Assembly (NCBI RefSeq): GCF_003438075.1
Contig: NZ_QSTA01000006.1
Coordinates: forward strand, 33,057 to 97,056
DNA length: 64,000 nt
Direction: 5' to 3'
Source: Eubacterium sp. OM08-24
Lineage (GTDB): Bacteria; Bacillota; Clostridia; Oscillospirales; Acutalibacteraceae
Positions 8,708 through 20,194 of the stretch are shown piece by piece. Within the stretch, counting starts at the first letter, position 1; each line of letters starts with the position of its first letter. The notes beneath the pieces are model-generated. The model saw only the letters and a program-made list of their open reading frames with translations. It did not search any database and was not told the origin of the DNA. The translations under genes were made by a program, and so were the position numbers.

Positions 8708-9151
8708 TTATCTTCCACCTGCACTTCCGAAAATTTCGGCTTTGTATTCAGGAGCCTGAACAAGAAGCAGATACCTTTCGTTTCCACACCTATACAGACA
8801 AGTGCCACGCTCACCGAATTTGATTAGGGCATACTCATTTGGTTCTACCATTAGGGCATCTTCAAAGTCCTTTGGATTGATATTACCGGGGAAGAACAGG
8901 AAATGATGAGTCGGAATTGAAAACAGCGGCTTGGTAATTCCTTAACGCTTGGAATCAGAAAATCGTCGATATTTTGCGAGGCAAGAATTACTGCTGAATC
9001 TTTCTTACGTACACGTTTCATTGCATTGCGGATATACTCAATTGCAGTGAGGTTGGATAAAAATAAATAGAGCTCGTCTATTGATGCAACTGTGTTTCCC
9101 TCTCCAAGGAGCTTGTTGCTCATATATGAGAGGATATTAAAAAGCATAGCG
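8708..9151 (-). pseudogene. virB4: VirB4-like conjugal transfer ATPase, C-terminal third
   Basis: This is the C-terminal piece of the ICE virB4 gene. It has the Walker B region TVASIDELYLFLSN, then YIRNAMKRVRKKDSAVILASQN. A one-base deletion near 8937 shifts the frame after SVKEL; in the other frame the expected TKPLFSIPTHHFLF and the ending FGSAGGR continue to TAA at 8708-8710. The 5' end meets IME-B at core GA (9153-9152): GAC GCT ATG continues the LKD codons at 20400 exactly. VirB4 powers pilus assembly and DNA export, so this split copy cannot work as it stands. Confidence 0.85.
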
Positions 9152-9172
9152 TCTGCGTAATATCATTATTAT
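9140..9172. other. IME-B attachment junction at the recombinase end
   Basis: On the minus strand the element half-site AATAATGATATTACGCA is followed by core GA (plus-strand TC at 9152-9153) and then virB4 sequence CGCTATGC. The partner junction is at 20398-20399. Joining the two element ends gives an imperfect palindrome, arms AATAATgATATTa and tAATATaATTATT, centred exactly on GA, as expected for attP of a large serine recombinase with a two-base overhang. Confidence 0.8.
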
Positions 9173-9193
9173 AAGAAAATATTTCTTTTACAA

Positions 9194-9217
9194 CCGAGGG
9201 GAAATTTCGCCCCTCGG
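9194..9217 (-). terminator. Terminator after the IME-B recombinase
   Basis: A perfect 8-bp stem CCGAGGGG / CCCCTCGG with an eight-base loop lies ten bases after the recombinase stop. The U-tract on the minus strand is weak (TTGTAAAAG). It separates recombinase transcription from the virB4 remnant. Confidence 0.6.
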
Positions 9218-9226
9218 AATCTTGAT

Positions 9227-11165
<1,939 letters not shown>

Positions 11166-11282
11166 GGCAATCCTTTCTTTACATCTTCATACCAAATCCG
11201 CCTTGTGGATTTTCTTGTATGTTCTTTCTCTCTTTACGAGGTTTTTTCATTGTAGTGCAGTCCTCTACAGGGTGGTTGCTGT

Positions 11283-11801
11283 CTAAAATATTTGTGAGAT
11301 TTGCGACCAGATATGCAATATCATTTCCGTTATTGCTGTAATAGCTGTCGGTATCAAAGCCAGGAAAAACAGTATCCTCACATGATGATTCAGTTTCTCC
11401 TCCGCCTGACTGATACTGTATGAATATTTCTCGCTCGCGCTCCCAACCTGTTGTGAAGCATTCTTCGCCGCATTGTTTATCTGACTGACGTAATTGTTCG
11501 TCATATCCTGAAGCTCCTTCTTGAAGGTCTGCGCCATTGCATTGGAATTGTCGATAGACTTCTGCAAGGAATTCATCTGGCGGTTAAGGTATATCCGTAT
11601 TTCCTCTTTCGTAGTCAGTTCTGAAATTTCGTCCAGTATTGATTTCAGCATATCTATCTGTGCTGTCTGAGTTGAAATTAATGCTTTCCAGTTCTGCTCC
11701 GTAACCGCTACGCAGGGTTCTGCTTTTGAGGCGATTTGCATTTGCTTTTTGGCTTGTTCCTTTAATTCCTGTGGTGATTTCTTCCCGTATTCTGAATTCA
11801 T
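11283..11801 (-). CDS. MobB-like coiled-coil membrane protein of IME-B
   Basis: A 172-residue protein, largely coiled coil (residues 15-125), ending in one hydrophobic segment near 145-165 (ILFFLALIPTAITAITEMIL). Its first 218 bases overlap the end of the relaxase gene in another frame. The layout matches MobB of RSF1010-type mobilization systems: a membrane-anchored protein encoded in a frame overlapping the relaxase, which steers the relaxosome to the coupling protein. That role is an analogy. The IME-A counterpart at 23601-24143 has the same build with little sequence identity. Confidence 0.6.
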   Translation of the reverse strand: MNSEYGKKSPQELKEQAKKQMQIASKAEPCVAVTEQNWKALISTQTAQIDMLKSILDEISELTTKEEIRIYLNRQMNSLQKSIDNSNAMAQTFKKELQDMTNNYVSQINNAAKNASQQVGSASEKYSYSISQAEEKLNHHVRILFFLALIPTAITAITEMILHIWSQISQIF

Positions 11802-12546
11802 TTTCCATATTCTCCTTAAGATATTTTTCTTCGTGTAATTTATTATCCCTGCACTTCATTCCATTTGGTGTAGTGTAGGTAATGCTTTTTCTTTCTGCCG
11901 TCCATTTAACTTCATAGCCTTCGTTCTCCATCAGGCTTATGAAATGTTCCTTTGAGGTTGCATATTTCATAGCTTCATCAACAGCTATTGCAAGCTGTAA
12001 CTTCCAGCTTTGACCTTTGTCTGCTGAACGATATTCTCTTGCCGACATCTGTTTTACTTTTGGTTGCTTAGGAATTACAACTGATAAACCGTATTTTCTG
12101 CATAGGTTGTCAGAATAATCTCTCAACCGTTGTATCTCATTTTTATCTGGATGATATTTCAATCCTGTTTCAGCACTGACAGAATTTAAAATGAAGTGTG
12201 AATGTATATGCTCTCTGTCAATATGAGTAGCAACTAAAACTTCATAACCTTTGAATCGCTCTTGTGCAAACTTCAAAGCAATTTCGTGAGCAGTTTCGGG
12301 TGTTATAGGTTCATCGGGGTGGAACGACTGAAACAAATGATAGTACATTCTGCCATCAGTTTTTCTATATTGAATTTTAGTATTCATCATTTCATTGAAC
12401 GCTGACTCTGCTACACAATTCACTCCGCTCACCAGCTTTCTGCCATCGTACAAAGTTTTCTTATCCTGTTTGCAGTAGGCAAGGATTGAAGCTAACCCTT
12501 GCCGTGACTGCATTTGTTTGCTTGCGATAAATTTTACTGTTGCTAT
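11584..12546 (-). CDS. Mobilization relaxase of IME-B
   Basis: A relaxase/mobilization nuclease of the MobA/VirD2 type. The metal-binding motif THIDREHIHSHFILNSV (near residue 110) and an N-terminal catalytic-tyrosine region are visible; the last 60 residues are low complexity. It nicks oriT and pilots the strand. The homolog in IME-A begins ATGGCGACC; here the aligned codon is ATA (12546-12544) with GAGG eight bases upstream, so AUA may be the true start. GTG at 12555 is the only canonical alternative and lies too near the ribosome site. The gene overlaps the MobC stop at its start and the MobB-like gene at its end. Confidence 0.8.
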   Translation of the reverse strand: MATVKFIASKQMQSRQGLASILAYCKQDKKTLYDGRKLVSGVNCVAESAFNEMMNTKIQYRKTDGRMYYHLFQSFHPDEPITPETAHEIALKFAQERFKGYEVLVATHIDREHIHSHFILNSVSAETGLKYHPDKNEIQRLRDYSDNLCRKYGLSVVIPKQPKVKQMSAREYRSADKGQSWKLQLAIAVDEAMKYATSKEHFISLMENEGYEVKWTAERKSITYTTPNGMKCRDNKLHEEKYLKENMENEFRIREEITTGIKGTSQKANANRLKSRTLRSGYGAELESINFNSDSTDRYAEINTGRNFRTDYERGNTDIP

Positions 12547-12857
12547 TATGACCACCTCTTTCTGTCAAGCAAATCGGTAAGTAGTTTATTCATCTCTGCA
12601 TACTGATTTGTAAGTTCAGCAAGATTAAAGCAAATGACTTTACCCATATTGCAAAGTGTTGCAATTTGATTTAAGTTTCTGCCGATAGCCTTTTGCTGAC
12701 GGATAATTTCATCAAGTCCGTCAACAACAAAGATTTGTTTTCCGAGGCAAGCCTTCGTTATATATTCGGTTAAAGTTAAATTTGCCTTGTCTGCTTTATT
12801 GTGAATCTTCTGTAAATCGGATTCCGATATTCTTATGCTCATTTTTCTGTCTTTCAT
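12546..12857 (-). CDS. mobC: MobC-like mobilization protein of IME-B
   Basis: A 103-residue protein starting MKDRKMSIRISESDLQKIH, with the MobC pattern ANLTLTEYITKACLGK and the helical IGRNLNQIATLCN. It is a ribbon-helix-helix-type protein that opens oriT DNA for the relaxase. It ends inside the relaxase start, giving a coupled mobC-mobA pair, and lies just downstream of the oriT-like hairpins. It is an ordinary length for the family. Confidence 0.8.
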   Translation of the reverse strand: MKDRKMSIRISESDLQKIHNKADKANLTLTEYITKACLGKQIFVVDGLDEIIRQQKAIGRNLNQIATLCNMGKVICFNLAELTNQYAEMNKLLTDLLDRKRWS

Positions 12858-12879
12858 TTAGGTTTCCTCCTTTGCCAAT

Positions 12880-12967
12880 AAAGTGGGTTCGGGCTTCTGC
12901 CCGTATATTGCATTCGGCAGGTCAGCGACCAGCCGAATGCGTTGCTTGCCACAGCTTAAAAGCTGTG
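12880..12967. other. Candidate oriT of IME-B with three hairpins
   Basis: AAAGTGGGTTCGGGC starts a block whose first hairpin is CGGGC-TTCT-GCCCG (12890-12903). A second perfect hairpin GCATTCGGC/GCCGAATGC spans 12910-12940 and a third CACAGCTT-AA-AAGCTGTG spans 12950-12967. The first 24 bases match IME-A (25218-25241) at 22 positions, although the surrounding DNA differs. Its position directly before mobC fits oriT. The rest of the gap to 13149 contains a CGCCCAAATTTTGATTTTT stretch and no gene. Confidence 0.55.
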
Positions 12968-13149
12968 AAAATGTGAACCCCAACTTTACGCTGAATTCAT
13001 AATCCGTTATATAGAATTACTTTCGCTCACAAACCGCCCAAATTTTGATTTTTGCTTGAAGTCGGGTACTTTATCCGTTTTCTCTTGAAAGTCGGACAAA
13101 CCGCCAAATTCTGCTCAACATCTGCATTAAGGACGATAAAAACGATAAA

Positions 13150-14244
13150 TCAAACGGCTATATTTTCATCGTACTTATCGTACCTAACGTACTCGCTATC
13201 TGAATTATCAATCTCAAAATCATATTTGATTTCAACCTTTCTGATGTTATTTTCCTTATACGATTTGAAATAAACGTGATTATCATTCAAGTCATACTTC
13301 CACTTGTTCATCATCCTTTTCAGAATACGAGCAGAAAGATTTTTGCCTGAATAAGCATTATATCGTTCAAGAAATTCCGCATTGCTTCCGTTGAAATATT
13401 TTTCTGCTTTCATCATCTCAATGAGCAAGTTCATTTCATCAGGCAAAAGCATATTCGGATTCTCTGCGCTGTCTGCAGTCATTTTCCAAGTGCAATCCTC
13501 TTTTGAAAATGCAAGCTCAATTTCTCTGTCCTCAATATCTCTTCCCGTGCAAAATAAAGTTGCGTTGCCCTGCGTGCGATTGCTTTTTTTCAAAACAAAT
13601 AGAGCATCGGCACAGCCAGCTATACCATTTGTACCTGAAATCTCATTGATTGGGTCAGAGTCGCCTTGCTTTCTTAAATGATGAACCAGAAGAATAGCAA
13701 TTTTCAACTCATCAGCAAGTTTTTTGAGTTTCTGTACCTCAAGATAATCATTTGAATAGCTCGAGTCATTTTTTGCAGAACGGATAAGTTGAAACGTGTC
13801 AATGATTATCAAGACAGTATCCATATGCTCATCAACAAAAGTTTGAATCTGTTCTTCCAACCTTTCATCAAGTTTTGAACAATCCGTAACAAAATGAACA
13901 TCACTCGGCACTTCATCGGTTATCGCTGTCAGCCTGTCCTGCAATCTGCTTTCATCATCTTCAAGTGACAGATACAGAGTTGTACCGCTGTCGGTATGCA
14001 GATTCCATACATCTTTGCCTTTTGCAATCCGAACGCACCAGTCAAGAACAAGCCACGACTTACCTACCTTTGGTGAGCCGGCTATAATCGAAAGACCGCT
14101 TGCAAGAAGTGAATTGATTATAAACTTCTTTCTCGGCAAATCTTTTTCAACAAGACTTGCACCGTCGATTGAATCAAATCTTGCCTTACTGCTCAACTCC
14201 AAATTTAAATTCTTAATCATTTTTCTCATTTCCCTGTTACTCAT
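13150..14244 (-). CDS. RepA-like RecA-fold ATPase of IME-B
   Basis: A 364-residue RecA-fold ATPase. Walker A is GSPKVGKSW near residue 57, Walker B is VLIIIDTFQLI near 143, and LLVHHLRKQGDSDPINEISGTNGIAG near 185 is typical of RepA-type hexameric helicases and the AAA_25 group. The last 100 residues form a winged-helix-like tail. It probably unwinds or primes excised circular element DNA. Three in-frame ATGs lie close together; the one at 14220 has AGGGA about ten bases upstream and may be the real start. Confidence 0.75.
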   Translation of the reverse strand: MSNREMRKMIKNLNLELSSKARFDSIDGASLVEKDLPRKKFIINSLLASGLSIIAGSPKVGKSWLVLDWCVRIAKGKDVWNLHTDSGTTLYLSLEDDESRLQDRLTAITDEVPSDVHFVTDCSKLDERLEEQIQTFVDEHMDTVLIIIDTFQLIRSAKNDSSYSNDYLEVQKLKKLADELKIAILLVHHLRKQGDSDPINEISGTNGIAGCADALFVLKKSNRTQGNATLFCTGRDIEDREIELAFSKEDCTWKMTADSAENPNMLLPDEMNLLIEMMKAEKYFNGSNAEFLERYNAYSGKNLSARILKRMMNKWKYDLNDNHVYFKSYKENNIRKVEIKYDFEIDNSDSEYVRYDKYDENIAV

Positions 14245-14307
14245 ACCTCATATGATTTCAAAATATTTTAGCTTTGGTATGGTTATTCAGTTGTAATCCA
14301 AAAGCTG

Positions 14308-14336
14308 TTGGAATTTTTTCACCAGTGTGATACAAT
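14308..14336 (+). promoter_or_regulatory. Promoter of the IME-B DUF6076-like gene
   Basis: TTGGAA at 14308-14313 and TACAAT at 14331-14336 are separated by 17 bases. The promoter diverges from the RepA-like gene. The segment CAGTGTGATACAAT resembles CAGTGATATAAT in the same place in IME-A. Confidence 0.6.
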
Positions 14337-14418
14337 AATCTCATACTTTTCAAGAAAAATATATGACAAAATGAATTGAAGTGATTTTTATAATTTTCAC
14401 TTCAGGACAGAGGTGTAT

Positions 14419-15351
14419 ATGGCAAAGCACGAAGGTTTATTATTAAAAATTGATTCCAAAGGAAATATTTCCGGCTATATGCAGGAAAATAACAATAAGA
14501 TTCCAATTGAAAATACTACTATCAAAAATGAGTTGATTAGTTTCTCAGAAGAAGATTTTGAAGAGTATTCTGAACTGCAAAATGAAATAAGAAAAGTTTA
14601 CAGAACATATCCTGATGAAAGTGAAGAAAGATTTGCACTGATTAAAAAGTTAACTGCAAAAGCAGAAAAGGCATTGGCGGAATATAGAACTTTTTACGGT
14701 CTTTTGAACAGACTTATGATTGAGGATTTTTTAGGAGAGAACGACGGAACTGAACATTATCTGCGTGAATATGCAAGCTATCTTGACCAGATAAAAACCG
14801 TGCAGTTTTTTGTTTTGCACTTTTTCAGCGATTTATCAAATCAAATAGAAATTGATGTTAACGAAGATTTCAATTACAACAGCGTACAGATTTCCACCGT
14901 ATTTTATTTTGAGGATAACAAATCCAGACAGATGTACCATATCCGTAACCTGACAGAGTATTATTTTCTGCTGTTACATTTATTTGTTGAGAACGGATAC
15001 CGCCTCTGCCTCTGTCAGCTTTGTGGCAGATACTTTGTGCCAAAGACAAAAAAGAAAACCCTGTACTGCGACAGAGTTCTGAATAATGGTAAAACTTGCA
15101 AGGAATTTGCGCCGAAATTAAAGCACCGAATCTTGGCAAACAGAAATGAGGTGCTGAAAACTTTTGACACACAGCGAGGCAAAATGTATAAGCGTTATGA
15201 AAGAACACTGAACACACCTGATACTGTGGAAAAGCCTTTGAGTTTTGAGGAATATTATGATTGGCTTGAAAAATCGAGAACAGCAAGGGACAATTATCTT
15301 GAGGATAAAATTCCCAAGGAGGAAGCATTGAACATAATTTGTATTGAGTAA
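14419..15351 (+). CDS. DUF6076-like zinc-ribbon protein of IME-B
   Basis: About 310 residues; ATG 14419 is preferred because GAGG sits six bases upstream. The notable feature is a Cys cluster at about 195-222, CQLCGRYFVPKTKKKTLYCD followed by C and a basic tract, which looks like a zinc ribbon. The upstream part is acidic and helical. I recall such proteins as DUF6076; their function is unknown. A diverged relative occupies the same place and orientation in IME-A (26106-27284), so it seems to be a backbone gene of this element family, perhaps a DNA-binding control protein. Confidence 0.6.
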   Translation: MAKHEGLLLKIDSKGNISGYMQENNNKIPIENTTIKNELISFSEEDFEEYSELQNEIRKVYRTYPDESEERFALIKKLTAKAEKALAEYRTFYGLLNRLMIEDFLGENDGTEHYLREYASYLDQIKTVQFFVLHFFSDLSNQIEIDVNEDFNYNSVQISTVFYFEDNKSRQMYHIRNLTEYYFLLLHLFVENGYRLCLCQLCGRYFVPKTKKKTLYCDRVLNNGKTCKEFAPKLKHRILANRNEVLKTFDTQRGKMYKRYERTLNTPDTVEKPLSFEEYYDWLEKSRTARDNYLEDKIPKEEALNIICIE

Positions 15352-15368
15352 AATTTGTAAAAAGTAAT

Positions 15369-15411
15369 CGGATAGGCAATCAATGGGAAAAATTAACTGC
15401 CTATCCGTTTT
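15369..15411. terminator. Bidirectional terminator between convergent genes
   Basis: Perfect 10-bp arms CGGATAGGCA / TGCCTATCCG with a 19-base loop are followed by TTTTC on the plus strand. It ends the DUF6076-like gene and the DUF6809-like gene arriving from the other side. Confidence 0.7.
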
Positions 15412-15412
15412 C

Positions 15413-15676
15413 TTAATTATTTACTACATCAATGATAATCCTTGCACCCAGTCGAAATCCGTTCAGAAATATTTCTCGTTCGCTGATTTCAGAAATTTCA
15501 CGATTACAATCCTTGTATTTTTCAAAGGTTTCTTTCTGCGCCTCAGTCAGGGCTGCCGCAAGCTTTTCTTCATTCCTGTTGAGCAGTTTCAATAGCTCCT
15601 TGACCTCATCATCAAGCTTTGCACATTTTTCGTGAGGGAATAAGTTTCCGTAATATAAATCTTCAAGTATATCCAT
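15413..15676 (-). CDS. DUF6809-like small helical protein
   Basis: An 87-residue protein beginning MDILEDLYYGNLFP, with NRNEEKLAAALTEAQKETFEKYKD and a C-terminal GFRLGARIIIDV. This matches the small DUF6809-type proteins that I recall from Firmicute mobile elements. It is helical with no catalytic motif, and its role is unknown. A ribosome site AAAGGTGGC precedes the ATG. Confidence 0.6.
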   Translation of the reverse strand: MDILEDLYYGNLFPHEKCAKLDDEVKELLKLLNRNEEKLAAALTEAQKETFEKYKDCNREISEISEREIFLNGFRLGARIIIDVVNN

Positions 15677-15907
15677 ATCTTATGCCACCTTTCGTAGAAC
15701 AAACATATCCCACATAACTTTGCATAAGTCCTGATATACTTACATTTATTACTTTAATTAAGTTTGAAATTTATTTTTATTATTACTTTACAAAAAGCAA
15801 TACAAGAAGTATAATAAATATCACAATTTAGTAATATTAAATGCATAAAATCAAAAAATCTCAAATAATTTCCAGTTAAAATATATAATAGGAATAGGAG
15901 CATACAA

Positions 15908-16699
15908 ATGAAATACAAAATCTTATCAGCAATAATATCCATCGTACTTATGATTTTGCTTGTAGGCTGTCAGCAGAACAATACAATTATTAAGCCTGAT
16001 ATAGAAACAAAAACTGTGACGGAAAACAGCGAAGGTGATTATATAACTTTTTCACTTGATATTCCTTCAAACTGGAAATTATACGCTCAGAATTATACAT
16101 CTATTGCTTGTTTTAGTCCTGATGCAAACAAAACAAATGCCAGCGAAAATATTTCTCCCTACAAATTAAGTATAGATAACTATATCATTCCATCACTAAT
16201 GCCAATAGATGACAAATATAAACAAGCTTATAAAGATTTATTTAGTGGCAAATATGATGGTATTAAAGATTTAATTTGCGATAACATTGAATATATAAAT
16301 ATAGGGAAGGTAATAGACAGTTTCCCGGACGTTACTTTTGAAACTCCTGAAAGCATTATGGATTACTTTAATATACTTGTTGACGGTATAAGTACACCGG
16401 ATGTTACAATGCCAGAGTCATGGAATGATAAAAAATGGGCAACTGATTTTACTTTCAGTGAATATAACGGTAAGAACGGAAAGATTATTGCGGTAGAATA
16501 TTCCTATGTAATTATAGATAAAACCTACAAAGCTATTAATTGCTACCGTGATGACGACTTTTCCGTATGCGGAGCTTTTGATGACGATGCAGATCTTTCT
16601 TCGGGCGATTTAGCACTATGGGTTGCCGATAATATGGAAATTACCAAACACTATAAAATTGAAGATAATATGATAAAGCAAGAGGGAGTAGATTATTAA
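15908..16699 (+). CDS. Putative lipoprotein of IME-B
   Basis: A 263-residue exported protein with a lipoprotein signal (ISIVLMILLVGC, cysteine at residue 21) and a ribosome site AGGAG eight bases upstream; a TATAAT lies near 15885. The mature part contains YITFSLDIPSNWKLY, which resembles the small beta-rich PsbP/DUF1795-like lipoproteins, but the match is weak. The last 100 residues are acidic. It sits between IME backbone genes and the large C39 protein, facing the latter, so it is probably cargo. Confidence 0.6.
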   Translation: MKYKILSAIISIVLMILLVGCQQNNTIIKPDIETKTVTENSEGDYITFSLDIPSNWKLYAQNYTSIACFSPDANKTNASENISPYKLSIDNYIIPSLMPIDDKYKQAYKDLFSGKYDGIKDLICDNIEYINIGKVIDSFPDVTFETPESIMDYFNILVDGISTPDVTMPESWNDKKWATDFTFSEYNGKNGKIIAVEYSYVIIDKTYKAINCYRDDDFSVCGAFDDDADLSSGDLALWVADNMEITKHYKIEDNMIKQEGVDY

Positions 16700-16732
16700 A
16701 TTTTATGTTTTTAAAATCTATATATTGTAATT

Positions 16733-16761
16733 ACAGCCGAAGTATTTTCTACTTCGGCTGT
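16733..16761. terminator. Bidirectional terminator, convergent genes
   Basis: A 12-bp perfect stem ACAGCCGAAGTA / TACTTCGGCTGT with loop TTTTC lies between the convergent lipoprotein and C39 genes. The downstream T-tract is weak on both sides, but position and stem strength support a shared terminator. Confidence 0.65.
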
Positions 16762-16772
16762 TGTGAATATAT

Positions 16773-19700
16773 TTATGCTTTTACAAATTCAAAAAATGCT
16801 GCTTTATCTTGAGGTAATTCACTTACAGGATTAATTTGAGGCAAAATATTTATACGATCAATTTCTGTACCCCAAAAATCTTTAACAACAATTTCAATTT
16901 TTTCACTATCATATATAGTCGCATATTCATACATTTTTCCATCTTTGCCACAGAAAATTTGAGATACATATTTATCCTCTTTTCGTCTTTCATCAAATGT
17001 AAACTCAATATCATATTTATATGAATCATTTGGTATTATTCCCTTAAATTTCGCATACTGCCCTTTTGCAAAATCATTAACAGTACTTTCCCATACTTGT
17101 GCAGAATACATATTAGCTCCTGACCAGCGGCCATAAAGAGCTCTCATAGATTGATTTTTAAGTGATATTAAATTATTAAAGAAATTGCAATATTTAGATT
17201 CGCCACAACGAATTACCGCTTGCTTTTGACCCGTAGAAGAAACTTTATAATATTCAACATCCATATAGAGTGTCTCCCAGCTATTTGCAAAAGAGGTAAT
17301 TCCACCTATAAGTATTGCTGAAAAATTGCCTATTGCTGGATGGTTTTGTGCTTCAACCATACTATCGTCAAATTCTAATCCAGAAATAAACTTTGCAACA
17401 TCAAAGGTATTTTTTTGCAGTCTTGTTGGTTTTTTCTCATCCGGTTTATTTTCATACTGATAAGCAGGTTTAATATAGGTTTTTCCATTTTCATACAGCA
17501 TAATTGGATATATTTCTTTAGTTTCAGGATTTTTAACTGCACCATATTTATAAACCGGTGCTGGAGTAGGTGTAGGCGTAACAGTATCCTTTTTTTCAAG
17601 AACAATTGCCTGTAAATTTAATCCTTTATACGCCGTTTCAACAGAAGATTTGCTATAGTACGTTTGTGATTGAGAAGTTAGAGGGTCATTAAAAATATAA
17701 TGAGTACTATCATATCCAATCAACAGTAAACAATGTTCCGGTGCAATCCAATTAATTGTTTTTCCGTTGTAGGTCCATGTAGAGCTGATGTATGGAGTGT
17801 TCATATACATAGTTGCCCACAGAATTACCGGTATACCTTTGTCTATGTAGTTAGAGCATAAATTTTTCAGAGAAACACCATATAATTGTTTTGCAGTATA
17901 TTTTTGTCCGGATAAAACTTTATCCAAAGCCTTTTTTATTACCGGAGCATAACATCCATAACCACTCGTAGATCTGGGATTTCCTCCGAATGAAATATTG
18001 GGATCAAAAGGTGTGCCTGATCTGTTAAGATAATTATCAATAAATGTATCTACTGAGATATTGATTCCTGCATGATTTAATGCCATAACTGTAGTAACAC
18101 TTTCGCATCCTGTCGGATATTTGCCTAACTGAGAAATAAACGGAGCTTGAATTATTTTACTATTACCTGTAGGTGTTGATGGTTTAGTATAAATTTCATT
18201 TTCCTCGTAGATATGGATTTCCACACCGTTAATATTTTTACCGTCAATACCTGCATAGGAACAACCTGTGTCCAAAGTACCATCTAAATTATACTTTGAC
18301 TGTACACTGCGCATCCACTTTGGATCAGCATTACTTACCCATGGTAACCAATTACCGTCTACATGCACTCTGTACATAACAACTACACCTGATGTTAGTT
18401 TTACATCTTCTTTACTATATACTTGAATATTCAATAACTGCACAGTGCCACCCGGATATCCTGCATAGTCATTTTCATTGCTTTTAACAAAAGGATAATA
18501 GTATGATCTTCCTTCATTCCAAGTCCTGTATAAAAGGTAATATGGCTTAGACTTATCGGTTTTAATTTTTATACCATTAATATGAACGGAGCTTGCCATT
18601 GAAGTAAAGCTATGCCAATTTGAATCTTCGTCAATATAGCTAAGTGTTGAAGCTACTTTGCCTCCGGATAAATTACCGATTGACGATGAGATGGATTTGC
18701 CATTAAACACATAGATTTCAACACCGCTTATATTTTTACCGATAATTCCAGCATATGATGAACTGACATCCAATGTTCCACCTAAATTATAGTTTTCTTG
18801 AACATTCTGCATCCACTCCGGATCAGCATTACTAACCCATGGCAACCATCTTCCATCAACATAAGCACGATACATTACAACAACACCGGCAGTTAGCTTT
18901 GTTCCATCCTTACTATATGCACTTATACTCAGTCCCTGAATTGGTTTATTTGGATAACCTGCGTAATCATTTTCTAAACTTGTTACTTCAGGATAATAGT
19001 ATGATTGTCCTTCGTTCCATGTTTTGTAACGCAAATAAAAATCCGAATTTGAATTGGTCTGAATTTTAATACCGTCAATAGGAGAAGCCATTACTTTATG
19101 ATTGAAACTTTTCCAATTAGATGTACTATTTGCCATATACTGGGTTGTTATTAATTCTTCAGAACCAACGAAACTACCTGAACCCGCATTTAACGAATCT
19201 TCTTCAAAAATACGAATTTCAACGCCACCAATATTTTTACCGTCTATGCCGGCATAAGATGAACCTGTATCTAAAGTACCATTCAAACTATATTTAGTTT
19301 TTACATTTCTCATCCATTCAGGATCAGCGTTACTTACCCATGGCAGCCACCTTGAATCAGTATATACTCTATACATAACAATAATTCCGGAAGTAAGTTT
19401 TGTGCCATTATTTCTATATACATTGATACTTAACCTCTGAATAGCTTTTCCAGGGGAACCTGCATAATCATTTTCTGTACTATTTACGGCAGGATAATAA
19501 GATGACTGTCCTTCATTCCATGTTCGATAAGTTAAATAATAATCCTTGTTACTGCCTGTCTGTATTTTTACTCCATCTATTCTGGATGACAAAGTGCTTT
19601 TTGAAAAAGACTTCCAATTAGATTCATTTCCAACCATATAGCTTAGCGAAGGATTTGATTCACCACCAGAGTAGTTTCCTAACGATGATTCTTTATAAAC

Positions 19701-20147
19701 ACGAATTTCTATTCCGCTAATATTCTTTCCGGAGATACCGGCATACGAGCTGCTGGTATCTAAAGTGCCACCCAGATTATATTTACTCTGTACACTATCC
19801 ATCCATTCAGGGTCAGCATTACTTACCCATGGTAGCCATTTATTTTCTACAAAGGCTCTATACATAACAACAACACCTGATACTAACTTCGTACCATCAT
19901 TCCTGTATGCTTGAATCTGAAGTTGTTGAATTGGCTTACCTGAAGAACCTGCATAATCGTTTTCAGTACTTTTTACATATGGATAATATCCATTCATTCC
20001 CTTATTCCAAGTTCTATATTGTAAATAAAAAGATTCATTTGAACTTGTTTTAATCTTTAAGCAGTCCATAGTAGATTTTGTCTGATCACTAAAACCTATC
20101 CACTTTCCACCGTATAAATATGAAAGAGAAATTGCTTGCTTACTCAA
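16773..20147 (-). CDS. Leaderless four-repeat protein with C39-type peptidase domain
   Basis: Starting at TTG 20147 (GGAGG nine bases upstream, and downstream of the promoter) the protein has 1124 residues and no signal peptide. Four repeats of about 155-165 residues come first, each with a TWNEGQSYYYP-like stretch, ENDYAG, VVMYR, WLPWVSNADPEWM and SYAGI-GKNI-GVEI; they resemble but do not clearly match clostridial ChW repeats. Next is a papain-fold C39_2-like peptidase with Cys in QLGKYPTGCESV, His in APEHCLLLIGYD and Asp in FNDPL. After a TPTPTPAP linker comes a C-terminal domain of about 220 residues that I do not recognise. A tryptophan-rich repeat protein with a protease domain is usually secreted, so the missing leader is odd. 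Confidence 0.75.
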   Translation of the reverse strand: MSKQAISLSYLYGGKWIGFSDQTKSTMDCLKIKTSSNESFYLQYRTWNKGMNGYYPYVKSTENDYAGSSGKPIQQLQIQAYRNDGTKLVSGVVVMYRAFVENKWLPWVSNADPEWMDSVQSKYNLGGTLDTSSSYAGISGKNISGIEIRVYKESSLGNYSGGESNPSLSYMVGNESNWKSFSKSTLSSRIDGVKIQTGSNKDYYLTYRTWNEGQSSYYPAVNSTENDYAGSPGKAIQRLSINVYRNNGTKLTSGIIVMYRVYTDSRWLPWVSNADPEWMRNVKTKYSLNGTLDTGSSYAGIDGKNIGGVEIRIFEEDSLNAGSGSFVGSEELITTQYMANSTSNWKSFNHKVMASPIDGIKIQTNSNSDFYLRYKTWNEGQSYYYPEVTSLENDYAGYPNKPIQGLSISAYSKDGTKLTAGVVVMYRAYVDGRWLPWVSNADPEWMQNVQENYNLGGTLDVSSSYAGIIGKNISGVEIYVFNGKSISSSIGNLSGGKVASTLSYIDEDSNWHSFTSMASSVHINGIKIKTDKSKPYYLLYRTWNEGRSYYYPFVKSNENDYAGYPGGTVQLLNIQVYSKEDVKLTSGVVVMYRVHVDGNWLPWVSNADPKWMRSVQSKYNLDGTLDTGCSYAGIDGKNINGVEIHIYEENEIYTKPSTPTGNSKIIQAPFISQLGKYPTGCESVTTVMALNHAGINISVDTFIDNYLNRSGTPFDPNISFGGNPRSTSGYGCYAPVIKKALDKVLSGQKYTAKQLYGVSLKNLCSNYIDKGIPVILWATMYMNTPYISSTWTYNGKTINWIAPEHCLLLIGYDSTHYIFNDPLTSQSQTYYSKSSVETAYKGLNLQAIVLEKKDTVTPTPTPAPVYKYGAVKNPETKEIYPIMLYENGKTYIKPAYQYENKPDEKKPTRLQKNTFDVAKFISGLEFDDSMVEAQNHPAIGNFSAILIGGITSFANSWETLYMDVEYYKVSSTGQKQAVIRCGESKYCNFFNNLISLKNQSMRALYGRWSGANMYSAQVWESTVNDFAKGQYAKFKGIIPNDSYKYDIEFTFDERRKEDKYVSQIFCGKDGKMYEYATIYDSEKIEIVVKDFWGTEIDRINILPQINPVSELPQDKAAFFEFVKA

Positions 20148-20194
20148 TAATTTTTTCCTCCTAATATAAATAATTAATATTTTTGATCGATCGC

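Noticed and set aside
16773..20147. The four long repeats as a CRISPR-like or satellite DNA array
   Set aside because: Units are about 480 bases, diverged, and in frame within one protein; they are protein-domain repeats. No CRISPR array was seen anywhere in the window.
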